Shown in pieces: positions 9,492 to 18,754 of a stretch of 64,000 nucleotides of DNA. The notes under the pieces are model-generated. The model saw nothing but the letters and a program-made list of their open reading frames with translations, had not been told where the DNA came from and ran no database searches. Position 1 is the first letter of the stretch. Each line of letters starts with the position of its first letter. This DNA is from CAWBRY01 sp963791295 (lineage in GTDB: Bacteria; Bacteroidota; Bacteroidia; Chitinophagales; Chitinophagaceae), in assembly GCA_963791295.1 (NCBI GenBank), contig CAWBRY010000005.1:1-64000 (forward strand), written 5' to 3'. Both the position numbers and the translations under genes were made by a program.

Positions 9492-11562
9492 GGGTCGTCA
9501 GTGTTTTTTTATAGAGGTAATTGTAGGTTTCAACCTGGGAACGGACTTTCTTTTTTGTTGTGCGCACATATTCATTGCTCAGTTCATTGTCGAGCCACCG
9601 GGCTTTTACATTATCCTGGAGTTGGATATCAAGGATGTCCTTCAGTTCCTGTTTCAACTCTTCGTGCCAGATGGGACAGGTTACTTCCACACGATATTCC
9701 AGGTTCCTTTTCATCCAGTCGGCCGAAGATATATAAACTTTCTCTTTACCCCTATTGTGAAATACCCACACACGTGCATGTTCTAGATATTCATCAACAA
9801 TACTGATTGCCTTTACCGGCAATTCAAATTTTTTGTTTTCTGTCAACATGCAAAAAATACCCCGAATGATAAGTTTTATCTGGACGCCGGCCCGGGCTGC
9901 TTCATATAATTTCATGATCATCTCTTCATCGGAAAGAGAATTCATTTTTAAAGTGATTGCTGCTGGTTTTCTCTTCCTGGCGTGACGGATTTCATCGTCA
10001 ATGAGTTTAAGCATATATTTTTTAACAAGCAATGGACTCGTGATTAGTGTCTTGCAGTCTTTCAGCGCGTGGATTCCCGACTTCGGTTGTTCGAGATAGT
10101 TAAAAATTCGGTTGACATCTCGCCATGATCCTTTCATTGGAGGTAAGAAGGCAATGATCGCAGTAAACCCTCGCTGTCTTTTCATTTAAGTTTCCTGTAC
10201 TGACAAAGCCGTAAAGAATAAAATTATTATCCTTCGTTTTCTTTTTGATGACGCAGATCTTTGAATGTACTTTCATATCAGGGATTCCGATCAACACTTT
10301 TGCCCCTTCATCTTCCAGCCTTTCTTTCCATTCTATATTGGCTTCTTCTTCAAACCGGGCTCGCAATTCCAGCATGACCACCACTTCCTTACCGTTTCTC
10401 ACTGCATTTACCAGCGCATTGATGATCTTAGATTGCTGCGCCAGCCGGTAGCAGGTGATTTTAATACTGGTAACATCCGGATCAATAGCCGCCTCACGAA
10501 TCAGATCGATCAACGGGGTAAAGGAATGATATGGAAAATGCAGCATCACATCCTTTTCAATGATCACATCTGTTACCCGGCGGACTGTCAATAAGGGATG
10601 GTCAAATGATTTTTTACGCTGACGTTTTTCTTTGAATACCTGTTCTGGAAAATCAATAAAATGCCGGAAGTTATGAATGCGGCCGCCTGGGATGAGATTA
10701 TCCCTTTTGCAAAGATTTAATCGTCGGATCAGATACTCCAATAAACCCGGATCCATTTCCTTATCATAGACAAATCGCACCGGCTTGCCTTTGCGGCGGT
10801 TCTTTATTCCTTTTTCAATTTTTTGAATGATGCTGGTGGAAATGTCCTTATCGATATCGATTTCTGCATCACGGGTTACCTTAAAAATATGAGACTGATA
10901 CTGATCGTAACCAAAATAGGAAAAGATCTCCGGCAAATTAAAGCGGATCACATCCTCTAACAGAATAATGTCGCTTTCTTCGGGATGCCGGAGGGCAGGA
11001 GTAAAAATCTTCCCAACACGGCCGTTGGTATTTCAATCAATGCATATTTCTTTTTCAAGGCACTTTCCTTTTTCCACATTACCACGGCAAGGTAAATGGA
11101 CTGGTCGCGCAACACCGGGAAATCAGGAATATTTTCGATCATCAGTGGAATAACATTGGAACTGACTTCTTCTTCGAAATAATTGCTGACGAATTGCTGT
11201 TGCTCGGCGTTGAGTTCCTTTTCTGTTCTTAAGAATATTTTCTGATTATTCAGTTCTTTAAGTACATCTTCCCAGATCCGGTGAAACTCTCCCTGCTGAT
11301 TCAATACGGTCATTTGAATTTCATCGACGATCTGTTGTGGTTCAACTTCCAGATGCATGTTGGCTTTGCTTCCCAGTTGGATCATCCGTCTCAATGCAGC
11401 GACCCTGACCCGGAAAAATTCATCCATATTGTTGGAAAAAATACCAAGAAACTTGATCCGCTCTCTCAGCGGAACAGAAGGATCTGCTGCTTCTTGAAGC
11501 ACTCTGGCATTGAAGGAAAGCCAACTGATATCACGCGCTATTGTTTTTCTTTGGTGCGACAT
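9472..11562 (-). pseudogene. ppk1: Polyphosphate kinase 1, interrupted by two single-base frameshifts
   Basis: Three consecutive - strand frames (11562-10957, 10951-10100, 10185-9472) together make one PPK1 of about 696 residues, the normal size. Fragment 1 holds the N-terminal domain (ISWLSFNARVLQEA, FFRVRVAAL). Fragment 2 holds the middle and first catalytic domain (MLHFPYHSF, the Arg/His motif region KVHSKICVIKKK, STGNLNEKTARVY). Fragment 3 holds the last domain (DDEIRHARK, SADWMKRNLEYRVEV). At about 10981 one base is missing: the downstream frame resumes EESDIILLEDVIRFNL exactly where fragment 1 leaves it. At about 10120 one base is extra (after NERIMA the frame should continue DVNRIFNYLEQ). 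Both ends of each break are well preserved, so I favour assembly indels over decay. Confidence 0.88.
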
Positions 11563-11641
11563 AACGAAGCCAATTCAATTTTTAATTCATAAAATTAGTC
11601 AACAAACAGAGAAGAAAATGAAGGAAATCAGGAAAGGAAGG

Positions 11642-12133
11642 TTATCTTTTTCCTGCCTTTTGGATGATCGCCGTTGTGGAATAACCTTCTAATAATGGAT
11701 TGATTACAATTCTACCGCCATGAGCGATCACATCTTCGGCTCCTGCAATCTGATCGATGCGGTAATCCCCGCCTTTTATCAGCACGTCGGGCATGATCTG
11801 CCGGATCAGTTCAAGGGGTGTTTCTTCTTCAAACAGGACTACGGCATCGACCATGACCATGGACGCTAACAGGAGAGCTCTTGTCTCCTGGTTGTTGATC
11901 GGCCTGCTTTCTCCTTTTAGTTTTTTTACGGAAGAATCTGCGTTTAACCCGATGATCAGGTAGTCCGCTTCTTTGGCGGCGGCGGATAAGGAAAAGATAT
12001 GACCAGCATGTAATAGGTCGAAGACACCATTCGTAAATCCTATTGTTTTATTGTGAATTTTCCATTGAACGACCTTCTGTAAGATTTGAGGAATGGTAAA
12101 TATCTTTTCCGGAATGAGGTCAGGTCGTTTCAC
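11642..12133 (-). CDS. rfaE2: D-glycero-beta-D-manno-heptose 1-phosphate adenylyltransferase (RfaE2/HldE C-terminal type)
   Basis: A cytidylyltransferase-like nucleotidyltransferase that activates heptose 1-phosphate as ADP-heptose for LPS core. GFTNGVFDLLHAGHIFSL carries the HxGH nucleotide-binding motif, followed by LIIGLNADSSVKKLKG, RPI, PDVLIKGGDY and the C-terminal GYSTTAII, all standard. I choose GTG 12133 (163 residues, family size, 14-bp overlap with the upstream gene). An ATG at 12169 would add 12 unconserved residues and overlap the upstream gene by 50 bp. The HldE kinase domain is not fused. Confidence 0.88.
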   Translation of the reverse strand: MKRPDLIPEKIFTIPQILQKVVQWKIHNKTIGFTNGVFDLLHAGHIFSLSAAAKEADYLIIGLNADSSVKKLKGESRPINNQETRALLLASMVMVDAVVLFEEETPLELIRQIMPDVLIKGGDYRIDQIAGAEDVIAHGGRIVINPLLEGYSTTAIIQKAGKR

Positions 12134-13133
12134 TTGTTTTGGTTTTATTAAACGCGGGCAATAGTACAAAACTAAATAAACCTCCTACTAGAATCACGGC
12201 AGTCTGGACGATCCACAGGATCCAGCCAAAGGCCAGGGCTATCCCTTTTTGAAGTCCATAGATCTGCATCGTTTTTTCTATCATTAGTGCGTAGGCGCCG
12301 ATACCGCCCGGAGTAACAATAGCCCCAATACTACCGGCAGACAGTACTGCAAACGCTTCTCTGATTCCATAGTGATCGGTTTCCTTGAGTGCCAGAAAAC
12401 CGAGGTATCCTCCGGACAAATAAAGCGTCCAAAGAGCAATGGTCAATAATACAAACTCAGTTCTTTTTTTCAGGTGCTGGATCGCACTCACTCCCTGCCA
12501 AAGGCTGCGACCAATTTTTTGAATGAGCTGTACCAGGTCGTTGAAATTTTTTCTTTTGATGAGCATCCACAAGCCGAGAATAGCCGCTACGATGCCGATT
12601 CCGATCAGTGCAATGATATAAAAAGGAGTCTGTTTTGCTTCACCGGCCTTAGGAGCGTGAAAAAATGCATCAATCAATTGGGTGTAGAAATCCGGTTGAA
12701 TGACAAAGGTTATACCGAACACCAAAAGAAGGGTTAAAGAATCAATGAGCCTTTCCAGGATCACGGTACCGATCAATTTTTCAGCCGGAATTTTTTCATA
12801 GCGTGCTAAAACGGTACACCTTAACACCTCACCAACTCTTGGTAATGCCATATTGGTGAGGTATCCGATCATCACGGCGAAAAAAGTATTGGGAGTAGAG
12901 GAATTATACCCCAGCGAGTTGATCAATAATCGCCACCGCAGTGCGCGAACGAGGTGGCTAAGGAATAGAATTAGAATGATGGGAATCAGAAGAAAGTAAC
13001 GGGCTGTGCTTAAAGCAATCCTGATCTGTGATTTATCATCGGTGGTCAGATCTTTAATGGACCACCACACCAGGAAAATGCCCAATCCAAGAAAAAAAGC
13101 ATACTGAATAAAGGTGAGCAGGCGTTTTTTCAT
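12120..13133 (-). CDS. YbhN/LPG-synthase-TM family integral membrane protein
   Basis: 337 residues with about eight hydrophobic segments, beginning with a short positive N-terminus. The pattern (SHLVRALRWRLLINSLG, YLTNMALPRVGEVLRC, ERLIDSLTLLL, SAGSIGAIVTPGGIGAYALM) matches the UPF0104/lysylphosphatidylglycerol-synthase transmembrane family, a flippase-like group. The cytoplasmic synthase domain of MprF is absent, so lipid transport rather than aminoacylation is more likely; the exact substrate is unknown. It sits between panC and rfaE2, an arrangement recurrent near panC in this phylum (established from general knowledge, not checked here). Confidence 0.78.
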   Translation of the reverse strand: MKKRLLTFIQYAFFLGLGIFLVWWSIKDLTTDDKSQIRIALSTARYFLLIPIILILFLSHLVRALRWRLLINSLGYNSSTPNTFFAVMIGYLTNMALPRVGEVLRCTVLARYEKIPAEKLIGTVILERLIDSLTLLLVFGITFVIQPDFYTQLIDAFFHAPKAGEAKQTPFYIIALIGIGIVAAILGLWMLIKRKNFNDLVQLIQKIGRSLWQGVSAIQHLKKRTEFVLLTIALWTLYLSGGYLGFLALKETDHYGIREAFAVLSAGSIGAIVTPGGIGAYALMIEKTMQIYGLQKGIALAFGWILWIVQTAVILVGGLFSFVLLPAFNKTKTSETT

Positions 13134-13226
13134 TGCTATATAAGCTATCTAAAGTATCTAGAGTAAAAATCTAAAGTATAAAAAAGTTAGTATAAATTAT
13201 AATGCTGAAAAGACCACGCCGGCCGT

Positions 13227-14078
13227 TTACGACAATACCAAATTGTCAATCAACCGAACGTCGTTCAAAAATGCAGCGACCAGCGCGACAAGTTTTTCCT
13301 TCCCATCCCAATGGTCAGCAGTATGAAGATCTTTTGCAGTCGCAATTTCTATGTAGTCGATCTTAAATCCGTTTTCCTCCAGCATCGCGGCAGCTTTTCG
13401 TTTTAATTCACCAAGGTCTGCGGTGGAATAATTTTCATTGATCATTTTCAAACTACGGTAGATGGTAGCTGCTTTGGCTCTTTCGGTATCGCTTAGTCGC
13501 AAGTTGCGACTGCTCATAGCCAATCCATCCCCTTCACGCTGAGTGGGGCAAATCATAACTTGTGTCGAATCCTCTCGCCCCATCAGGGTGATGAGGCGCT
13601 TGATCACCAGGCATTGCTGATAGTCTTTCTGTCCCAGATATAACCTATCCGGACTGACCAACTCCAATAACCTTTGCATCACCATGCATACCCCCTGAAA
13701 ATGTCCAGGCCGGCACTTTCCCTCCAGGATATTGTCGAGGTAGCCCAGGTCAAAATGTTTTCGCGCAACAATGCCATCGGGATAAACCTCATCAACCGAT
13801 GGCTGAAATAGTACCGAACAATCCAATTTCTCTAACAGGTCAATGTCTTTTTCAATCATGAATGGATATTTCTTGTAATCGCGAGGATCGTTGAATTGAG
13901 TAGGATTGACAAATATGCTGCAAGCGGTGTATGCATTTTCGTCTATTGAAGAGCGTACCAGGGCAAGGTGACCCTGATGCAATGCGCCCATAGTTGGAAC
14001 AAAACCAATTGACTTCCCGTTTTGGCGCTGATTGGCCAGGAACGTCCCGAGATCCCGGGATTTCTTGAATAGGATCAT
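13227..14078 (-). CDS. panC: Pantothenate synthetase
   Basis: ATP-dependent condensation of pantoate and beta-alanine to pantothenate, in the cytoplasm. The start is set at ATG 14078 (MILFKKSRDL), giving 283 residues, the family size; an in-frame codon at 14186 would add 36 unconserved residues and run into the divergent promoter region. Visible motifs are FVPTMGALHQGHLALV (HIGH-like ATP site), SIFVNPTQFN, KHFDLGYLDNILEGKCRPGHF (written in part), YLGQKDYQQ and the KMSKS-equivalent AMSSRNLRL. Divergent from the GT5-like gene at 14211. Confidence 0.95.
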   Translation of the reverse strand: MILFKKSRDLGTFLANQRQNGKSIGFVPTMGALHQGHLALVRSSIDENAYTACSIFVNPTQFNDPRDYKKYPFMIEKDIDLLEKLDCSVLFQPSVDEVYPDGIVARKHFDLGYLDNILEGKCRPGHFQGVCMVMQRLLELVSPDRLYLGQKDYQQCLVIKRLITLMGREDSTQVMICPTQREGDGLAMSSRNLRLSDTERAKAATIYRSLKMINENYSTADLGELKRKAAAMLEENGFKIDYIEIATAKDLHTADHWDGKEKLVALVAAFLNDVRLIDNLVLS

Positions 14079-14146
14079 TAATGGAGGATTAGCGCTTGTA
14101 TAAAAGTGTAAACTTAGGACTTCACGACCAATTCTATTGAGTCGGG

Positions 14147-14173
14147 TTGTTCGGCATAAAATAATTACCTTTG
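14147..14173 (+). promoter_or_regulatory. Bacteroidota-type promoter for the GT5-like gene
   Basis: TTG at 14147-14149 and TACCTTTG at 14166-14173 fit the -33 TTG / -7 TAnnTTTG pattern of the phylum, with a slightly short 16-bp spacer. Expected leader about 30 nt before ATG 14211. Confidence 0.55.
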
Positions 14174-14210
14174 CACCCCTTACCAAAGGATGTAATTTAA
14201 ACGGGAAGAT

Positions 14211-15026
14211 ATGTCAGCTAAAAAAAGAATCTTGTTTATCACCAATGAGATGTCACCCTACCTGGAACTGACAGAATTTTCTGAGATTGCGAATAAACTT
14301 GCCATTAAGGCCAACGACAACAATTTTGAAGTTCGTTGTATCATGCCCCGCTTTGGCACCATCAATGAACGTCGTCATCGGTTACACGAGGTAGTCAGGC
14401 TATCCGGTATCAATGTATCCGTGGACAATGATGATATGCCCCTGCAAATCAAAGTGGCCTCGTTGCCGAGCGCCCGGCTGCAAGTGTATTTCCTGGACAA
14501 CGAAGACCTCTTTAAGCGCAAATATGTTTTTCACGACGACAGCGACAGGTGGTATGAGGATAATGGATTAAGAACTATTTTTTTCTGCAAAGGCGCTCTG
14601 GAAACAGTCAAGAAATTTGGATGGCCTCCCGATTTGATCCATTGCAGCGGGTGGATGACGGGATTGATCCCTGCCTATCTCAAAACCGTTTACAAAAAAG
14701 AACCGGTCTTTGCCCATAGTAAAACCATTTTTACCATTGGTCAAAATACTTTCAAAGAAAAACTGGGAACTGATTTTGTAAAAAAAGCGCTTATTCATGG
14801 TTCACTAAAGGAGAAAGACCTGGAAGTATATAAGGACGCCACCAATACGGCCATGTTTCGCGGTGGAGCGACATTCGCAGATGCCATTACTTTCGGTGCC
14901 GAAAAAGTAGAAAAGAAATTAGTGGATGAGTTTTCTAAGGTGCGTGGAAAGAAAACTTTGCCATATAATCCAGAAGCAGATTTAACAGACTATTTACAAC
15001 TCTATGGCGATCTTGCAGGCAAGTAA
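14211..15026 (+). CDS. Glycogen/starch synthase-like protein, N-terminal GT5 domain only
   Basis: 271 residues corresponding only to the first Rossmann domain of GT5 glycogen synthases: ILFITNEMSPYLELTEFSEIANKLA at the start (the ADP-glucose-binding K-x-G-G-L is replaced by ELTEFSEI), then PDLIHCSGWMTGLIPAYLK (the usual DVIHCHDW region). The second Rossmann domain, with the catalytic Arg/Lys/Glu residues, is missing and the ORF simply ends, so canonical glucan synthesis is unlikely. Short homologues beside panC are common in Bacteroidota (general knowledge), so this is a family rather than a local truncation. Function unknown. Confidence 0.72.
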   Translation: MSAKKRILFITNEMSPYLELTEFSEIANKLAIKANDNNFEVRCIMPRFGTINERRHRLHEVVRLSGINVSVDNDDMPLQIKVASLPSARLQVYFLDNEDLFKRKYVFHDDSDRWYEDNGLRTIFFCKGALETVKKFGWPPDLIHCSGWMTGLIPAYLKTVYKKEPVFAHSKTIFTIGQNTFKEKLGTDFVKKALIHGSLKEKDLEVYKDATNTAMFRGGATFADAITFGAEKVEKKLVDEFSKVRGKKTLPYNPEADLTDYLQLYGDLAGK

Positions 15027-15093
15027 CTCACCTATATTCTTTCATATCTCGCTCATTCTGAAAGCACTCAATAAACATTTGTAATTTTTTCTC

Positions 15094-16566
15094 GTGAAGA
15101 ATAGACATATCGCAATAACTCTGGGAATCATTGTAACGAGTATCGCCCTTCTATTCTCAGCCTGCAAGAAGATCAACGACGCAACCCAACTGGGTGGAGA
15201 CCTTATTCCGCCCATCGACAATATCAATACGTTTGATACAATTATGAACGTGGAAGCTTATAATGACACGTTCACGCTGGCTACCGACTCTCTGCGGCTG
15301 GCAAGTTCGGAAGAACATTTCCTGGGATTAATCAATGCAGATCCAATTTTTGGTAAGACCGATGCAAGACTTTTCCTGGAATTAAAGCCTCAATTTTTTG
15401 CCCGCTACCCCTTTGCCAGACAAGATAGTGTGAGGATGGATTCAGTTGTGCTTGTGCTTAATTATCTGGAAACATATGGGGATTCTTCGATCGCACAGAC
15501 GGTGAATGTATACGAGTTGGATACGGCCAACGATTTCAGGGCGAATGCTTCTTACCTGATCCGAGCAAATGACTTCATTTATCCCCCCGTGCTTAGCCCC
15601 GTCGTTTTGGGCAGCAAAACATTTCTTCCATCTGAACTAAAGGATTCTGTCAAAGCTTTCCAGGATACAACGCTCGGGCAATTGCGCATTAGCCTGGATA
15701 CAAATTTTGCACGAAGAATGTTTACTTATGATACTACCAATGCTTACAAATCCGATTCTCTGTTTGGCACGTTTCTAAGAGGTTTTGCAATTCAATCCAT
15801 GAATACCGGCAATGCCGTGATTGGAATTCAACTGCAAAGCGTAAACACAAAGCTGGCTTTTTATTATACTCAACCGAAGAAAAGCGGCAGCTTCGACAGT
15901 ACAACGGTCACTTACTTTCCGTTCACGGTTGGTTCAGCATCGGCCAACTACGTAAAAAGGGATTATGCCGGCACTCCTGTGGAAGCGGCCGCAGGCGGAC
16001 CGTTGCCTGATCCGATCATTTACCTGCAAAACAGTCCGGGTACGTTTGCAACGATTAAAATTCCAGGATTAAGTAGTTTAAGTAATCGGGTAATACATCG
16101 TGCAGAATTGGTGGTCGAACAAATTTATGATCAGAGCGATACGATGTTCAGAGTACCTGAATATCTCTATGTCGACGCTTATGATTCAAGTGCTTCGTTT
16201 TTTCGAACCATACCTTATGATCTAACACTGGATGGACAAGGATTTATTAATTACCAGGTTTTCGGTGCGATCCCGGAACATTCGGTGGATGGATCTGGAA
16301 ACCCTATCAATATTTGGCGACTGAATATTTCGCGATATGTTCAGCATATTGTCACTAAGACTCAAACCTCATATGATCTTCGTCTTTCGACACCGCTCGC
16401 TCTGGCTGATCGTTTTGGTACGCCGCCTACTTCAGCGGATATACCACGGACAATTTTCGTCAATTCCAGTATAGTGAAAGGAAGAATAAGATTGCTGGGC
16501 AATCTCGGTAGCACGGATACCAATCCCCATCGATTGCGGCTTCATATAATATACTCGAAGCTTTAG
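15094..16566 (+). CDS. DUF4270 lipoprotein
   Basis: 490 residues starting at GTG 15094. The N-terminus is a lipoprotein signal with lipobox LFSAC (cysteine about residue 24), then ACKKINDATQLGGDLIPP, the typical opening of DUF4270. The remainder is beta-strand-rich with no catalytic motif (DSVVLVLNY, VNVYEL, FLRGFAIQS, ELVVEQIYDQ). The DUF4270 family is found near glycogen-synthase-like and panC genes in this phylum; it is probably an outer-membrane lipoprotein of unknown role. It follows the GT5-like gene by 67 bp. Confidence 0.82.
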   Translation: MKNRHIAITLGIIVTSIALLFSACKKINDATQLGGDLIPPIDNINTFDTIMNVEAYNDTFTLATDSLRLASSEEHFLGLINADPIFGKTDARLFLELKPQFFARYPFARQDSVRMDSVVLVLNYLETYGDSSIAQTVNVYELDTANDFRANASYLIRANDFIYPPVLSPVVLGSKTFLPSELKDSVKAFQDTTLGQLRISLDTNFARRMFTYDTTNAYKSDSLFGTFLRGFAIQSMNTGNAVIGIQLQSVNTKLAFYYTQPKKSGSFDSTTVTYFPFTVGSASANYVKRDYAGTPVEAAAGGPLPDPIIYLQNSPGTFATIKIPGLSSLSNRVIHRAELVVEQIYDQSDTMFRVPEYLYVDAYDSSASFFRTIPYDLTLDGQGFINYQVFGAIPEHSVDGSGNPINIWRLNISRYVQHIVTKTQTSYDLRLSTPLALADRFGTPPTSADIPRTIFVNSSIVKGRIRLLGNLGSTDTNPHRLRLHIIYSKL

Positions 16567-16576
16567 TCCCCAAGGC

Positions 16577-16607
16577 TTGCACATTCATGGTTACCATCGT
16601 ATCTTCG
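16577..16607 (+). promoter_or_regulatory. Probable metK promoter
   Basis: TTG at 16577-16579, a 20-bp spacer, and TATCTTCG at 16600-16607 (one mismatch to TAnnTTTG). The predicted transcript starts about 14 nt before ATG 16627. I saw no SAM-riboswitch structure in the 60-bp gap. Confidence 0.5.
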
Positions 16608-16626
16608 CGCTTCTAAAAATTCCCCA

Positions 16627-17877
16627 ATGCCTTATCTATTTACTTCAGAATCTGTGAGTGAAGGCCATCCCGATAAAGTAGCCGATCAGATTTCTGACGC
16701 CTTAATTGACAACTTTCTTGCATTTGATCCGCAATCGAAAGTTGCCTGCGAAACATTGGTAACTACAGGCCAGGTAGTGTTGGCAGGGGAGGTGAAGTCA
16801 GACGCCTACCTGGACGTGCAGGAGATTGCGCGCAGTGTGATCCGACGCATCGGATATACGAAGAGCGAATATATGTTTGAAGCCAGCAGTTGCGGTGTAT
16901 TATCGGCAATCCACGAGCAGTCGTCCGATATCAACCAGGGTGTTGATCGAAAAAAGAAAGAAGAGCAAGGAGCGGGGGATCAGGGAATGATGTTTGGCTA
17001 TGCAAGTAATGAGACGGATGATTTCATGCCCCTTGCGTTAGATCTGGCTCATAACTTACTTATTGAACTGGCTGCGTTGAGAAGAGAAAACAAACAAATC
17101 AAATACTTGCGTCCTGATGCGAAAAGCCAGGTGACACTTGAATACAATGATAAAAACAAACCGGTCCGTATCGATGCCATCGTTGTCTCCACTCAGCACG
17201 ATGATTTCGACACCGAACCCAGGATGCAGAGTAAAATCAAAGAAGATATCATAAACATTCTGATCCCGCGTGTCAAGTCAAAGTATCGCAAGAACGCCGG
17301 GCTATTTAATGATAAAATAAAATACCATATCAATCCTACAGGAAAATTTGTGATTGGGGGTCCACATGGTGACACGGGCCTTACGGGACGAAAGATCATT
17401 GTAGATACTTATGGAGGTAAGGGTGCCCATGGTGGTGGAGCTTTCAGCGGGAAGGATCCTAGCAAAGTTGACCGCAGTGCCGCCTACGCGACCCGGCATA
17501 TTGCAAAAAATTTAGTGGCAGCCGGTGTGGCTGACGAAATATTGGTACAGGTTTCCTATGCTATCGGTGTGGCTGAACCTACCAGCATCAATGTAAACAC
17601 ATTTGGTTCGGCGAAAGTGAAACTCAGTGACGGTGAGATCGGAAAAATCGTCGCATCTATATTTGATATGCGACCCTACTTTATTGAAAAGAGATTGAAA
17701 CTACGCAATCCAATCTACAGCGAAACGGCGGCCTATGGCCATATGGGGCGTCAACCATCTATCGTTGAAAAAACTTTCACTTCTCCGGATGGAAAAACAA
17801 TAACCAGGACGGTGGAGTTATTCACCTGGGAAAAATTGGACTATGTAGATAAAGTGAAGAAAGCTTTCAAACTTTAG
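16627..17877 (+). CDS. metK: S-adenosylmethionine synthetase
   Basis: 416 residues, cytoplasmic homotetramer making SAM from methionine and ATP. Unmistakable motifs: SEGHPDKVADQISDALID (N-terminal), GAGDQGMMFGYA (ATP site), GGPHGDTGLTGRKII, and the phosphate loop GGGAFSGKDPSKVDRSAAY. Length slightly exceeds E. coli MetK (384) because of inserts in the first and last thirds, as in other Bacteroidota. It has its own promoter and a monocistronic look; rlmB-like gene follows after about 50 bp. Confidence 0.97.
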   Translation: MPYLFTSESVSEGHPDKVADQISDALIDNFLAFDPQSKVACETLVTTGQVVLAGEVKSDAYLDVQEIARSVIRRIGYTKSEYMFEASSCGVLSAIHEQSSDINQGVDRKKKEEQGAGDQGMMFGYASNETDDFMPLALDLAHNLLIELAALRRENKQIKYLRPDAKSQVTLEYNDKNKPVRIDAIVVSTQHDDFDTEPRMQSKIKEDIINILIPRVKSKYRKNAGLFNDKIKYHINPTGKFVIGGPHGDTGLTGRKIIVDTYGGKGAHGGGAFSGKDPSKVDRSAAYATRHIAKNLVAAGVADEILVQVSYAIGVAEPTSINVNTFGSAKVKLSDGEIGKIVASIFDMRPYFIEKRLKLRNPIYSETAAYGHMGRQPSIVEKTFTSPDGKTITRTVELFTWEKLDYVDKVKKAFKL

Positions 17878-17930
17878 TATTTCCAACCTCATCCCGCCCG
17901 TTGCAAAAACATGCGGGCTACATTTGCGAA

Positions 17931-18692
17931 GTGAGAAACTTCAGACATCAACAACGTCCAAAAAAGAAATCCCTCGTTGCAGGTAGAAAGGCAGCGATTG
18001 AAGCCATTCAATCAGGACAGCAACTAGACAGGATCTATCTGGATAATAGGGCGAGGGGAGCGGATATCGATCTCATTAAACGAATGGCTGCAGAAAGAGG
18101 CATCCCCCTCAACTATGTGCCCACCGCCAAACTCACCACATTTAATATAAATGACCATGAGGGACTGGTGGCGTTGCTCTCCAAAGTGCAATACCAGGAA
18201 CTACAGGATATCATCACCTTGACTATCGAGGAAGGGAGGACTCCCTTATTCATGTTGCTGGATGGAATTACAGACATCAGGAATATCGGAGGCATTGCAC
18301 GCACTGCTTATTGTAGCGGAGTCGACGGCCTGATCATTCCGGAGAGGGGTGTAGGTGCTCTGAATGAAGATGCCCTGCTGACTTCTGCGGGTGCACTGGA
18401 AAAAATTCCTGTTTGCCGGGTAAACAGCCTGATGAAAGCAGTCGACGAATTGCATTTAAATGGCATACATGTTTTTGCAAGCGAAATGACGGCAGTCAAA
18501 AAAAGTTATGATTGTGATTTTTCCTTGCCGGCAGCGATCATCATGGGGAGTGAAGAAAAAGGAATTTTCCCGGCACTTAAAAAATCCGCTGACACGATTT
18601 TTAGCATTCCCATGGCTGGGGAATTCGATTCACTGAATGTTTCAGTAGCCGCTGGAATGATCCTTTATGAAGTAATGCGGCAAAGAAGGTGA
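17931..18692 (+). CDS. rlmB: SpoU/TrmH family rRNA 2'-O-methyltransferase, RlmB-like
   Basis: Likely 23S rRNA guanosine-2251 2'-O-methyltransferase. After a basic start (about residues 1-20) comes the substrate-binding domain (GRKAAIEAIQSGQQLDRIYLD), then the SPOUT knot with motif 1 DIRNIGGIARTAYCSGVDG, motif 2 IIMGSEEKGIFP and motif 3 IPMAGEFDSLNVSVAAGMI. I prefer GTG 17931 (253 residues) to TTG 17901 because the ten extra residues are not family-like and a TACATTTG promoter box lies at 17919-17926 between the two. That box would make the transcript nearly leaderless. RlmB versus a related TrmH-family specificity is inferred from length and the N-terminal domain. Confidence 0.88.
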   Translation: MRNFRHQQRPKKKSLVAGRKAAIEAIQSGQQLDRIYLDNRARGADIDLIKRMAAERGIPLNYVPTAKLTTFNINDHEGLVALLSKVQYQELQDIITLTIEEGRTPLFMLLDGITDIRNIGGIARTAYCSGVDGLIIPERGVGALNEDALLTSAGALEKIPVCRVNSLMKAVDELHLNGIHVFASEMTAVKKSYDCDFSLPAAIIMGSEEKGIFPALKKSADTIFSIPMAGEFDSLNVSVAAGMILYEVMRQRR

Positions 18693-18737
18693 CAGATAGC
18701 ACATTGTTTCCTTTAAGTGCCCGATTTTCGCTTGTGT

Positions 18738-18745
18738 TACCTTTG
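18738..18745 (+). promoter_or_regulatory. -7 promoter box of the HMG-CoA-lyase-like gene
   Basis: A perfect TACCTTTG only 9 bp before ATG 18755. No convincing TTG lies 19-20 bp upstream. If used, transcription would start within a few bases of the start codon. Confidence 0.4.
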
Positions 18746-18754
18746 CGTTTATAA

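Noticed and set aside
16567..16626. SAM riboswitch ahead of metK
   Set aside because: Only 60 bp of intergenic DNA, mostly promoter; too short for a SAM-I or SAM-II aptamer and none of their conserved cores is visible.
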